Source: Treponema sp. (GTDB lineage: Bacteria; Spirochaetota; Spirochaetia; Treponematales; Breznakiellaceae). From it: a stretch of 7,226 bases of DNA. A model generated the notes under the pieces. It searched no databases. It saw only the letters and a list, made by a program, of their open reading frames with translations, and was not told the origin of the DNA. Position 1 is the first letter of the stretch; each line of letters opens with the position of its first letter. The stretch lies in NCBI GenBank assembly GCA_031257595.1, contig JAIROH010000005.1, forward strand, positions 1 through 7,226. Direction: 5' to 3'. The translations under genes were made by a program, and so were the position numbers. Below, one piece after another: positions 1 to 6,264 of the stretch.

Positions 1-245
1 GTTCCGCCCGATCCGGCCGCGCCGCCGGCCGGCACACTGTCCGGCGCGCCGCCTGTCATTGCGCCTGACGCCTGGGTGAAGGCGCTGCCGGCCGTACCCC
101 GCTCTCCGCCCGGCCCCTGGTTATACGGAACGGGGGCCTTTTTCAGCACAAGCCTGGAAGTTCCGTCGTCAAGTTCAAGTTCACCGATTTTTCCGGCGCT
201 GAATTTTTCAATGATTTTTAAAACAAAAGATTCATTTATCTGCAT
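1..245 (-). CDS. accB: Biotin carboxyl carrier protein of acetyl-CoA carboxylase, N-terminal part (runs off window)
   Basis: The reading frame starts at ATG 245-243 and stays open for 81 codons to the window edge, so the 3' end is missing. The protein begins MQINESFVLKIIEKF, followed by GKIGELELDDGTSRLVLKK (about residues 18-36). This matches the N-terminal helix-plus-strand segment of AccB, where the family has a leucine/isoleucine-rich helix and then a short 'ELE..DG..RL.L.K' strand. From about residue 37 it becomes a Gly/Ala/Pro-rich linker, typical of the region before the biotinyl domain. The biotinylation motif (EAMKM-type) would lie outside the window and cannot be confirmed. AccB carries the carboxyl group between biotin carboxylase and carboxyltransferase to make malonyl-CoA for FabD and FabH. 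A Shine-Dalgarno AAGGA sits 6 nt before the ATG, and only 12 nt separate it from the fabV stop, so it is co-transcribed with fabV. accC probably follows (inference). Confidence 0.8.
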   Translation of the reverse strand, partial: MQINESFVLKIIEKFSAGKIGELELDDGTSRLVLKKAPVPYNQGPGGERGTAGSAFTQASGAMTGGAPDSVPAGGAAGSGG

Positions 246-257
246 GTACGATCCTTC

Positions 258-1478
258 TTATATGATCCCCGACGGATCGGCGTCGGCCTCATAATCAACG
301 CCCGCGACGTCAAAGCCGTGGGCTTCAAGAAAATCGTGCTTAAAACCGGCTATGTCGGTAAGTTCAAACACGTTTTCCGGCTGAACTTTTCCCATACGCT
401 CCACCGTTTCCTTCTGCACGTCATCCCGCATTTCCCAATCGTCGATGCGTATACGGCCTTCGCCGTCCACGGGAACCTTCGCCGGATCGGATGCCGCTTC
501 GTCGCCGTAAAGCCGTTCCCGGTACAGCCGGATAATCTGCTCCACGCAGCCTTCGTGAAGGCCTTTTTCCTTCATCACCTTGAACAGGCACGACACATAA
601 AACGGGATAATCGGAATTACGGCGCTTGCCCGTGTAACCAGGGCCTTGTTTACCGAAACCCAGGCCCGGCCGCCTTTGCCGGCAAGCCTGGCGTTGATTG
701 CCGCGGCTGCCCGTTCCAGATCCGCCTTTGCCCTGCCGATGGTTCCGTTTTTGTAGATTGCCCAGGAAAGCTCCGGCCCTATGTACGTGTAGGCGACCGT
801 CCGCGCCGACGGGGAAAGAAGGCCTTCGTTCCCAAGGGCCTCGATCCACAACTCCCAGTCTTCGCCGCCCATAACCTTGATCGTGGCGGCAATCTCTTCT
901 TCCGCCGCCTTTTCCGCCGACGCCGTAACAAGCGCCCCCGTCATCATGTCCAGCGTCGTTCCCGAATAGGTTTGGCCTATCGGCTTGATCACCGATCTGT
1001 ACATGATCCCCGTTTTCGGATCCGTGCGTACCGGGGAGGCGAGGGAATAAACGACAAGGTCAACCTTTGCCGGAACACCGGCCCGCGCGGCGGTTTCCCG
1101 GATTGCCGCCGCGGCCCGGGCTTTCATTTCATCGGAAAAAGCGTCGCCGTCCAGAGTTTTCGCGGCAAGGCCGGCTTCCGCCGCTTCCAGGTCAAAGCAG
1201 AGATTGTTGTACCAGCCGGGCGTACCGGGTTTGGTTTGGGAACCGGGCTTTTCAAAGGAAATGCCGACTGTGGCCGCTCCGTACCCGAAGGTCGCGGCGA
1301 CGCGGCTGGCAAGGCCGTAGCCCGTGGAACAGCCGACGACGAGGACAAGGCCCGGCGTTTTTTCGGATCCGGCAAGGTTCTTTTTTGCGCGGCCGATTTG
1401 GCTGCGTACCGACACGGCGCAGCCCGCCGGGTGGCTGTTGATACAGATGTTATTGCGGATCATTGGTTTTATGATCAT
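258..1478 (-). CDS. fabV: FabV/TER-type NADH-dependent trans-2-enoyl-ACP (enoyl-CoA) reductase
   Basis: The product is 406 residues, the usual FabV/TER length. It reduces the trans-2 double bond of enoyl thioesters, the last step of each elongation cycle. The N-terminus MIIKPMIRNNIC is characteristic of the family. The nucleotide-binding loop GCSTGYGLASR is at residues 49-59, followed by SFEK (74-77), whose Glu76 is the acidic residue associated with NADH rather than NADPH use. YSLASPVRTDP (144-154) and KVMGGEDWE (201-209) are further family signatures. The catalytic Tyr-X8-Lys motif, which distinguishes FabV/TER from FabI (Tyr-X6-Lys), is Tyr242...Lys251. The rest follows T. denticola TER from memory, down to GFDVAGVDYEA near the end. 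An AAGGAG Shine-Dalgarno 5 nt before the ATG supports this start. The gene follows fabZ after 54 nt and precedes accB after 12 nt, so the context points to fatty acid synthesis. It could also act on short enoyl-CoAs as TER does; sequence alone cannot separate the two roles. Confidence 0.96.
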   Translation of the reverse strand: MIIKPMIRNNICINSHPAGCAVSVRSQIGRAKKNLAGSEKTPGLVLVVGCSTGYGLASRVAATFGYGAATVGISFEKPGSQTKPGTPGWYNNLCFDLEAAEAGLAAKTLDGDAFSDEMKARAAAAIRETAARAGVPAKVDLVVYSLASPVRTDPKTGIMYRSVIKPIGQTYSGTTLDMMTGALVTASAEKAAEEEIAATIKVMGGEDWELWIEALGNEGLLSPSARTVAYTYIGPELSWAIYKNGTIGRAKADLERAAAAINARLAGKGGRAWVSVNKALVTRASAVIPIIPFYVSCLFKVMKEKGLHEGCVEQIIRLYRERLYGDEAASDPAKVPVDGEGRIRIDDWEMRDDVQKETVERMGKVQPENVFELTDIAGFKHDFLEAHGFDVAGVDYEADADPSGII

Positions 1479-1492
1479 GTTTTCTCCTTAAT

Positions 1493-1520
1493 CTTGTAAA
1501 CAATGGACTTGCAAACAATG
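1493..1520. repeat. Short direct repeat in the fabZ-fabV gap
   Basis: Two 13-mers, CTTGTAAACAATG (1493-1505) and CTTGCAAACAATG (1508-1520), lie in tandem with a 15-bp period and differ at one base. They fill most of the 54-nt gap between fabZ and fabV, the longest gap inside the operon. They probably arose by local duplication. A role as binding site or mRNA processing site is possible but nothing in the sequence demonstrates it. Confidence 0.55.
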
Positions 1521-1532
1521 CGTTCCGCGCGT

Positions 1533-1952
1533 TTATGCCGAACCGACAAGGCAGAGCCATTCGGCTTCCGCGGCCACTTCGTCTCCCACATAGGCTTTAC
1601 CGGCCTGTTTTATCATTTTGGATGAAATCCGGAGGTTGCTTATTTCCGAGCGGACCGTTTCACCGGGCCTGACCTGACGGCGGAATTTAACCTTGTCCAC
1701 CGAAGCGAGGAAGAACAGCGCGTCGCCGCCAAGAACGCCTTCCCCGCGCAGGCCCGCTCCGCCGGACTGGGCCATGGTTTCAATGAGGATCACGCCGGGT
1801 ACCACCGGGTATTGGGGAAAGTGCCCCTTAAAGAAAAATTCATTTTCGGTAAACGTGTGGCTCGCGATGATAAGGCCGTTTTCCGTCCTCACTTCGTCTA
1901 CAAACAAAAACGGCGTTCTGTGGGGCAGCAGGGCTTCAATTTCCGCTTTCAT
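1533..1952 (-). CDS. fabZ: (3R)-hydroxyacyl-ACP dehydratase FabZ
   Basis: The product is 139 residues, normal for FabZ, a cytosolic hot-dog-fold enzyme that removes water from (3R)-hydroxyacyl-ACP to give trans-2-enoyl-ACP. The N-terminal LLPHRTPFLFVDEV (residues 8-21) is the family signature. The active-site stretch FKGHFPQYPVVPGVILIE (41-58) contains the catalytic His44 and Glu58, 14 residues apart as in FabZ. Glu in the second position, rather than the Asp of FabA, supports FabZ and argues against isomerase activity. MAQ (60-62) follows as expected. The central helix is continuous and there are no insertions. The start is supported by GAGG 7 nt upstream of the ATG. The gene begins 9 nt after the fabF stop and feeds its product to FabV, encoded next. 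Confidence 0.96.
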   Translation of the reverse strand: MKAEIEALLPHRTPFLFVDEVRTENGLIIASHTFTENEFFFKGHFPQYPVVPGVILIETMAQSGGAGLRGEGVLGGDALFFLASVDKVKFRRQVRPGETVRSEISNLRISSKMIKQAGKAYVGDEVAAEAEWLCLVGSA

Positions 1953-1961
1953 CGTTTTTCC

Positions 1962-3227
1962 TCACTCATACTTTTTGAACACGGCGACGCCGTTGTGTCC
2001 GCCGAAACCGAGGCTGCCGGACGCGGCGGCGTTTATCGTTCCGTACTGTACCTTGTTCGGCACATAGTCGAGATCGCATTCCCCGTCGGGGTTGTCGAGG
2101 TTGATCGTCGGCGGATAAAAGCCTTCCCTGATCGCCAGTACGCAGGCAACCGCTTCCATGCCGCCGGAACCCGCGACACAGTGGCCCGTCATGCTTTTGA
2201 TACTGGAGATTTTCAGCTTATAGGCGTGGCTGCCGAAAGCCGTTTTGATCATCTTTGTTTCCGTCGGGTCGTTTATTTCGGTGGAAGTGCCGTGGGCGTT
2301 GTAGTACTGAACGTCCTCCGGCTTGAGGCCCGCGTCGGCGAGGGCGAGGCTTATCGCCCTGCCGCCCCCTTCGCCCGAAGGATCCGGGGCGGTGATATGG
2401 TAGGCGTCGGCGCTGGCGCCGTATCCGGCAAATTCGGCAAGTATCGCCGCGCCCCGTTTTTTCGCGTGTTCTTCGCTTTCAAGGACAAGTACGCCGGCGC
2501 CCTCTCCCAGTACAAAGCCGTCCCTGTCCCTGTCGAAAGGCCGGCTTGCCTTTTCCGGGTCGTCGTTGTGGGTTGTCGAAAGGGTTTTAAGCATTTGAAA
2601 GCCCCCTATGCCGAAAGGAACAATGCAGGATTCGGTTCCGCCTGAAATCACCGTCTCGCAGCGGCCGGAACGGATGAGGTCGAGCGCCTGGCCCAGGGCA
2701 TCGGTTCCCGAAGCGCAGGCCGTTATCTGGGTATAGGCCGGGCCCCTGGTTCCGTAGATCATCGAAATGTTTCCCGCCGCTTCGTTGCCTATCATAAGGG
2801 GTATGGTCAGCGGCAGCATACGCCGCGGCCCCTGGTTAAAGAGCTTTTTGAACGATTCGCTTACTATCTCAAAACCGCCGATGCCGTTTCCAAGGACAAT
2901 CCCTGTTTTGTCAGGATCCGAGGTAATCCGCCTGCGGCCTTCTCCGTCAACAGCGGCCAGTCCCGCCTGATCCAGGGCCTGGGCCGCCGCCGCCGCGGCA
3001 AACTGGGTAAAGCGGGCCATTTTGCGGGAATCTTTTTTGTCGATCCACGGACCGGGATCAAAGTCTTTTACCTCCCCGGCTATCCGCACGTCAAAATCCG
3101 TCGTGTCAAAAAAACTGATTCGGGAAATCCCGCTTTTGCCTTCTTTCAGGGCGGCGCCAAAAGCTTCGACCGAATTCCCGATGGGGGAGACGACGCCCAT
3201 TCCGGTTATTACAACTTTTCTGCTCAT
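1962..3227 (-). CDS. fabF: 3-oxoacyl-ACP synthase II (beta-ketoacyl-ACP synthase FabF)
   Basis: The product is 421 residues, near the usual 410-415 for FabF. It elongates acyl-ACP by condensation with malonyl-ACP. It opens with VVITGMGVVSPIGN (residues 5-18), the KAS I/II signature. The thiolase-fold triad is complete: nucleophile Cys171 in ITACASGTDAL, His312 in YYNAHGTSTEINDPTET and His349 in SIKSMTGHCVAGSGG, with the conserved Lys345. GFGGHN (407-412), the gating loop near the C-terminus, is also present. The stretch after His349 is CVAGSGG rather than the common LLGAAGA, a mild divergence. FabB is less likely because of the overall signature and the operon position beside fabG and fabZ. 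The gene starts 27 nt after fabG. The gap holds an iterated GGATAAGGATAAGGAAAA stretch, whose last GGA forms a Shine-Dalgarno AAGGA 8 nt before the ATG. Confidence 0.96.
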   Translation of the reverse strand: MSRKVVITGMGVVSPIGNSVEAFGAALKEGKSGISRISFFDTTDFDVRIAGEVKDFDPGPWIDKKDSRKMARFTQFAAAAAAQALDQAGLAAVDGEGRRRITSDPDKTGIVLGNGIGGFEIVSESFKKLFNQGPRRMLPLTIPLMIGNEAAGNISMIYGTRGPAYTQITACASGTDALGQALDLIRSGRCETVISGGTESCIVPFGIGGFQMLKTLSTTHNDDPEKASRPFDRDRDGFVLGEGAGVLVLESEEHAKKRGAAILAEFAGYGASADAYHITAPDPSGEGGGRAISLALADAGLKPEDVQYYNAHGTSTEINDPTETKMIKTAFGSHAYKLKISSIKSMTGHCVAGSGGMEAVACVLAIREGFYPPTINLDNPDGECDLDYVPNKVQYGTINAAASGSLGFGGHNGVAVFKKYE

Positions 3228-3254
3228 TGTTCTTTTCCTTATCCTTATCCTGTG

Positions 3255-4004
3255 TTACATAAACATGCCGCCGTCAACGACAAGAACCTGCCCCGTTATA
3301 TACGCCGACGCGTCCGAAGCGAGGAACAGCGCCGTTTCGGCAATGTCTTCCGGTTTTCCCAGACGCTTCAACGGAATCTGTTCCAGCATTTTTTCCTTTA
3401 CCGCGTTGGGAAGAACCCCGGTCATGTCGGTTTCCACAAAACCGGGGGCAATCGCGTTGACCCGCACGTTCCGGGGCGCGGTTTCACGGGCAAGGCTTTT
3501 GGTAAGGCCGACAAGCCCCGCCTTGCTGGCCGCGTAGTTCGCCTGTCCGCCGTTACCGTGAAGGCCGACAACGCTTGACATATTAATGATCGAACCGCTC
3601 CGCCTGCGGATCATGTCCCGGCCGGCGGTTCTGGCAAGAATGAAAGCCGCGGTAAGGTTTACGTCGAGTACCCGGCGGAAGTCGTCGGGGGTCATGCGGA
3701 ACGAAAGGTTGTCTTTGGTGATACCCGCGTTATTGACGAGGATATCGAATCCCCCGGAATCCCTGACGGCGTTTTCGATAAGTTCCTCAAGCCCTTCCGT
3801 CAGCGAAAGATCGGCGCTTATCCAGCGGAACTTTCCGCCCGAACCCGCGGCGCGTTCCGGAAAATCTTCCGGCTCTTTCGTTCCAAGCCCCCACACTTCG
3901 GCGCCTTCGGCAAGAAAGAGGGCGCTGATCGCCTTTCCTATGCCCCTGGACGCCCCGGTAACCAGGGCCTTTTTACCGGCCAAAACCCGTTTGTTTTCAG
4001 GCAT
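3255..4004 (-). CDS. fabG: 3-oxoacyl-ACP reductase FabG
   Basis: The product is 249 residues, typical of classical short-chain dehydrogenases. It reduces 3-oxoacyl-ACP to (3R)-hydroxyacyl-ACP, most likely with NADPH. The Rossmann motif TGASRGIG is at residues 16-23, with Arg20 in the position associated with NADPH binding. NNAG lies at 91-94. The catalytic tetrad is Asn116, Ser144 (in NMSSVVG), Tyr157 and Lys161 (NYAASK). The downstream NAIAPGFVETDM (183-194) and the C-terminal YITGQVLVVDGGM (235-247) are FabG hallmarks. The Shine-Dalgarno TAGGAG 7 nt before the ATG supports this start. The gene lies between fabD and fabF, the classical fatty acid arrangement, though the usual acpP is not next to it. 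A 37-nt gap occupied mostly by a hairpin separates it from the fabD stop, so its expression relative to fabD may be modulated there. Confidence 0.96.
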   Translation of the reverse strand: MPENKRVLAGKKALVTGASRGIGKAISALFLAEGAEVWGLGTKEPEDFPERAAGSGGKFRWISADLSLTEGLEELIENAVRDSGGFDILVNNAGITKDNLSFRMTPDDFRRVLDVNLTAAFILARTAGRDMIRRRSGSIINMSSVVGLHGNGGQANYAASKAGLVGLTKSLARETAPRNVRVNAIAPGFVETDMTGVLPNAVKEKMLEQIPLKRLGKPEDIAETALFLASDASAYITGQVLVVDGGMFM

Positions 4005-4027
4005 TGTTTTCTCCTATAAATACCGGG

Positions 4028-4057
4028 GCTCTTTCAAAACTTCAGTTTTGAGAGAGC
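4028..4057. repeat. Intergenic hairpin at the fabD-fabG junction (shares a core with 6322-6350)
   Basis: Two 14-base arms (4028-4041 and 4044-4057) are complementary apart from one position (4033/4052) and are separated by 2 bases. The inner part, CAAAACTTCAGTTTTG (4035-4050), contains a 15-mer that recurs exactly, in opposite orientation, in the hairpin at 6330-6344. The outer arms differ from those of the other hairpins. The fabD stop TGA (4044-4042) and the codons for its last residues fall inside it. No T-run follows on the minus strand, so it does not look like an intrinsic terminator. It may stabilise or process the mRNA, or be a dispersed palindromic element. Confidence 0.75.
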
Positions 4058-5088
4058 AACCGTTTGCATAATTCGTCTATCTCTTCCGCCGTACCCGCTC
4101 CATGACAGGGAACGGCGCTTCCGGTATCGCGCCACAAGCCCTGCAAAACTTTTCCGGGGCCGGTTTCAAAAACGGCGTCCGGGTTAAGGGCCGCTATTGC
4201 CGCTTCTTCATCGGTCCAGCGGACCCCTTCGCAAATCTGGCGCAGGGCCAAAGCCTTTGCGTCGTTTCCGCTTTGAATACGTTTTCCCGTAACGTTGGAA
4301 AAAACGGCGATCTCCGGGTCGCCAAACGCCGCCGCTTCCAGGATCGGAGCAAAGGCTTCCGCCGCCTCTTTCATAAACGGCGAATGAAACGGCCCGGCTA
4401 CCCGCAGGCGGATAAACCGTTTGGCCCCCGCTTCCTTAAACCGCTTTTCCGCCTCGGACAGCGCCGCGGAGGTTCCCGAAACCACGGTTTGTTTTGGGGA
4501 ATTGATATTCGCCGCGTAGAGATCGCCGGCAAAATCCGCCGCGGCGGATTTTTTCCATTCGGCGATAAGGCCCTCAACCTGTTCGGGCGCAAGTCCCAGA
4601 ACGGCGGCCATCCCCGGCGTTTTCGCGGCCTCCGCGGCGGACTCTGCCGTGGAGGCCGCCGCGGAATTCGCCGCGAGATTCGCGAGTTCACCGGAGCCCG
4701 CGATACGGTCGACCGCCGCCTGCATTGCCCTGCCCCTGGCCTGGGTAAGGGTAAAACAATCGGCGACGCCGATAACCCCGGCGCAGGCCAGGGCGGGGTA
4801 TTCACCCAGACTGAAACCCGCGCAGGCGGCGGGGACAATGCCTTTTTCCCGGAGCGCGGCGGCGGCGGCAAGCGACGCCGCGGTAAGGGTGATTTGGGAA
4901 ATGTCGGTGCGCATGAGCTTTTCGGCGCCGGAATCACGGATAAGGGCCGTCATATCCAGCCCCAGGGTTTCCGAAGCAATGGAAAAGATCTCACGGGCGG
5001 CCGGAGAGGTTTCGCAAAGGTCAAGCCCCATGCCGGGAAACTGGGCGCCCTGGCCGGGGAACAAAAAGACAATGTTCTTTTTTACCAT
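4042..5088 (-). CDS. fabD: Malonyl-CoA:ACP transacylase FabD, with Ala-rich insertion
   Basis: The enzyme transfers malonyl from CoA to ACP to supply FabH and FabF. FLFPGQGAQFPGMG (residues 8-21) is the N-terminal oxyanion-loop signature. The nucleophile is Ser93 in GFSLGEYPAL; the usual GHSxGE motif has His where this protein has Phe92. Arg118 (QARGRAM) binds the malonyl carboxylate, and His235 (AGPFHSPFM) completes the dyad. NSPKQTVVSG (196-205) and GPGKVLQGL (310-318) are also conserved. At 348 residues it is longer than the usual ~310: the Ser-to-His spacing is 142 rather than 109 as in E. coli (remembered numbering). The extra ~33 residues form an Ala/Ser/Glu-rich segment at about 127-159, before the MAAVLGL strand. 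The start overlaps the fabH end by 7 bp, suggesting translational coupling; GGAGG lies 12 nt upstream, slightly far. The C-terminal LLSQN and the stop codon come from the hairpin at 4028-4057. Confidence 0.95.
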   Translation of the reverse strand: MVKKNIVFLFPGQGAQFPGMGLDLCETSPAAREIFSIASETLGLDMTALIRDSGAEKLMRTDISQITLTAASLAAAAALREKGIVPAACAGFSLGEYPALACAGVIGVADCFTLTQARGRAMQAAVDRIAGSGELANLAANSAAASTAESAAEAAKTPGMAAVLGLAPEQVEGLIAEWKKSAAADFAGDLYAANINSPKQTVVSGTSAALSEAEKRFKEAGAKRFIRLRVAGPFHSPFMKEAAEAFAPILEAAAFGDPEIAVFSNVTGKRIQSGNDAKALALRQICEGVRWTDEEAAIAALNPDAVFETGPGKVLQGLWRDTGSAVPCHGAGTAEEIDELCKRLLSQN

Positions 5089-6137
5089 ACGATTAAGTTG
5101 CCTCCGTAGGTTAAACCGCCGCCGAATCCCACGGTAATCACCAGATCGCCCCGCCGCAGTTTTCCCGAACGGTTAAGTTCGTCGAGGGCGATGGGGATCG
5201 ACGCCGAAGAGGTGTTGGCGTATTCCGCGATATTAAGAAAGAATTTTTCTTCCGGGATGCCGAGCCTTTTACCTGCGGCCTGAACGATACGGGCGTTCGC
5301 CTGATGGGGAACGATACGGGCAATGTCGTCTATTGTCAGGGATTCTTCTTCCATCAACCTGGCTATGGTTTCGGTAATAACCTTGACGGCAAAGTTATAC
5401 ACGGCGCGGCCGTTCATCTCCACATGGGGATTCTTTTCCACGGTTTCGCCGGTTTTCCAGGGGTTCCGGGAACCGCCGCGCCGGATTACCAGGTATTCCC
5501 AGCCCGATCCGTCCGCGCCCAGTATCGTACGAACCAGGCCCCGGCGTTTCGGAACGCCGCCTTCCGAGGGAACGATGGAACCCTCACCGTCCCGTTTTTC
5601 AAGGAGTACCGCCCCGGCGCCGTCTCCAAAAAGTACGCAAGTCGACCTGTCGTCCCAGTCGGTAATCCTGGAGAGCGTTTCGGCGCCGATAACCAAAGCC
5701 CGTCCGCGGCGGCGATCCGAGGAAAGCAGGGCCGCGGCCGTTTCAAGGCCGTAGATAAAACCGCTGCAGGCTACCGTTACATCCATCGCGGCGGCCTTTT
5801 TTGCCCCAAGCCGGTTCTGAATAAGGCAGGATGTGGAGGGACAGCCGTAAAAATCCTGGGTGGTTGTCCCCAAAACGACAAGATCCAGCGTTTCGGCAAG
5901 CTCTTCGGGGCTCTTTTCCCCGACTTCGGCCCTGTCGATCGCCATTTTCAGCGTGTTCCACGCCGCTTCAACGGCTAAATCGCTTACCGCCACATCGGCG
6001 GAGGCTATATGACGGGCTTCGATGCCGGTATGGGAACGAATCCACTCGTCGTCGGTATCGACTTTTTCCGCCATGTCCTGATTGCTTATCCGTTGGGGAG
6101 GGACCATCTTCCCGGTTGCTATTATTTCGATTGCCAT
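5082..6137 (-). CDS. fabH: 3-oxoacyl-ACP synthase III (beta-ketoacyl-ACP synthase FabH)
   Basis: FabH condenses an acyl-CoA starter, commonly acetyl-CoA, with malonyl-ACP to begin chain synthesis. Numbered from the upstream ATG at 6149, the triad is Cys128 (TVACSGF), His282 (IVPHQANARI) and Asn312 (YANTSSASIP). DEWIRSHTGIEARH (34-47) and the C-terminal GFGGGLTYGGNL (341-352) are family signatures. The usual YGNTS is YANTS here. The protein is about 35 residues longer than E. coli FabH, with extra sequence near 70-90 and 195-245. Two starts are possible: 6149, which has no Shine-Dalgarno and lies at the edge of the palindrome, and 6137, which has GGAAA 5 nt upstream and gives MAIEIIATGKMVP, aligning with the family N-terminus. 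I prefer 6137. An in-frame TAA at 6158-6156 excludes anything longer. It is the first gene of the operon, directly behind the promoter. Confidence 0.95.
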   Translation of the reverse strand: MAIEIIATGKMVPPQRISNQDMAEKVDTDDEWIRSHTGIEARHIASADVAVSDLAVEAAWNTLKMAIDRAEVGEKSPEELAETLDLVVLGTTTQDFYGCPSTSCLIQNRLGAKKAAAMDVTVACSGFIYGLETAAALLSSDRRRGRALVIGAETLSRITDWDDRSTCVLFGDGAGAVLLEKRDGEGSIVPSEGGVPKRRGLVRTILGADGSGWEYLVIRRGGSRNPWKTGETVEKNPHVEMNGRAVYNFAVKVITETIARLMEEESLTIDDIARIVPHQANARIVQAAGKRLGIPEEKFFLNIAEYANTSSASIPIALDELNRSGKLRRGDLVITVGFGGGLTYGGNLIVW

Positions 6138-6147
6138 TTGATTTTCC

Positions 6148-6172
6148 ATGACAAATTATTAGAATTTGTCAT
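6148..6172. promoter_or_regulatory. Perfect inverted repeat at the fabH transcription start: candidate operator
   Basis: ATGACAAATT (6148-6157) and AATTTGTCAT (6163-6172) are perfect 10-bp inverted repeats with a 5-bp centre. The site begins about 7 bp downstream of the predicted -10 box, so it would cover roughly +1 to +25, where a bound repressor blocks transcription. Its size and symmetry suit a dimeric MarR- or TetR-type regulator. FabT and FapR regulate fatty acid operons in Firmicutes through palindromes, but I do not recognise this as either of their consensus sites. Alternatively it folds in the mRNA as an AT-rich stem next to the fabH start. No regulator gene is in the window. Confidence 0.6.
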
Positions 6173-6178
6173 AATAAA

Positions 6179-6207
6179 AAGATAACCTTCGGCGGGGATT
6201 CTGTCAA
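6179..6207 (-). promoter_or_regulatory. Predicted sigma-70-type promoter of the fab operon
   Basis: On the minus strand, a consensus -35 box TTGACA (6207-6202) and a -10 box TATCTT (6184-6179, four of six consensus bases) are separated by exactly 17 bp. The predicted start of transcription is near 6172, which gives a 5' leader of roughly 35 nt to the preferred fabH start. It is the only good promoter I see ahead of the operon, and the gaps inside the operon are short, so it probably drives fabH through accB. Confidence 0.65.
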
Positions 6208-6213
6208 TAGAGC

Positions 6214-6248
6214 GCCAATCCCAAAACTCTGTCAGTTTCGGGATTGGC
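6214..6248. repeat. Hairpin upstream of the fab promoter
   Basis: GCCAATCCC (6214-6222) pairs perfectly with GGGATTGGC (6240-6248). After one A/C mismatch (6223/6239), five more pairs form (AAACT 6224-6228 with AGTTT 6234-6238) around a 5-base loop. The inner AAAACT...AGTTT resembles the cores of the hairpins at 4028-4057 and 6322-6350, while the outer stem is different. It ends 7 bp before the -35 box. No T-run follows on either strand. Confidence 0.75.
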
Positions 6249-6264
6249 TTCGGAGTTTCTCAGC

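Noticed and set aside
76..294. A 72-codon plus-strand frame at the window start
   Set aside because: It lies opposite the accB N-terminus and the fabV end; its Pro/Ser-rich translation has no motif, while the minus-strand frame reads as BCCP with a Shine-Dalgarno sequence.
318..1499. A 393-codon open frame on the plus strand opposite fabV
   Set aside because: The translation is rich in Arg, Gly and Phe with no recognisable motif. It mirrors the GC-rich codon usage of fabV, which has complete family motifs on the other strand. Antisense open frames of this kind recur opposite the other genes here.
1812..2645. A 277-codon open frame on the plus strand opposite fabF and fabZ
   Set aside because: It spans the boundary of two well-supported minus-strand genes, and its translation resembles no protein I know.
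4102..5109. A 335-codon open frame on the plus strand opposite fabD
   Set aside because: Low-complexity Gly/Arg-rich translation without motifs; it is a shadow of fabD codon bias.
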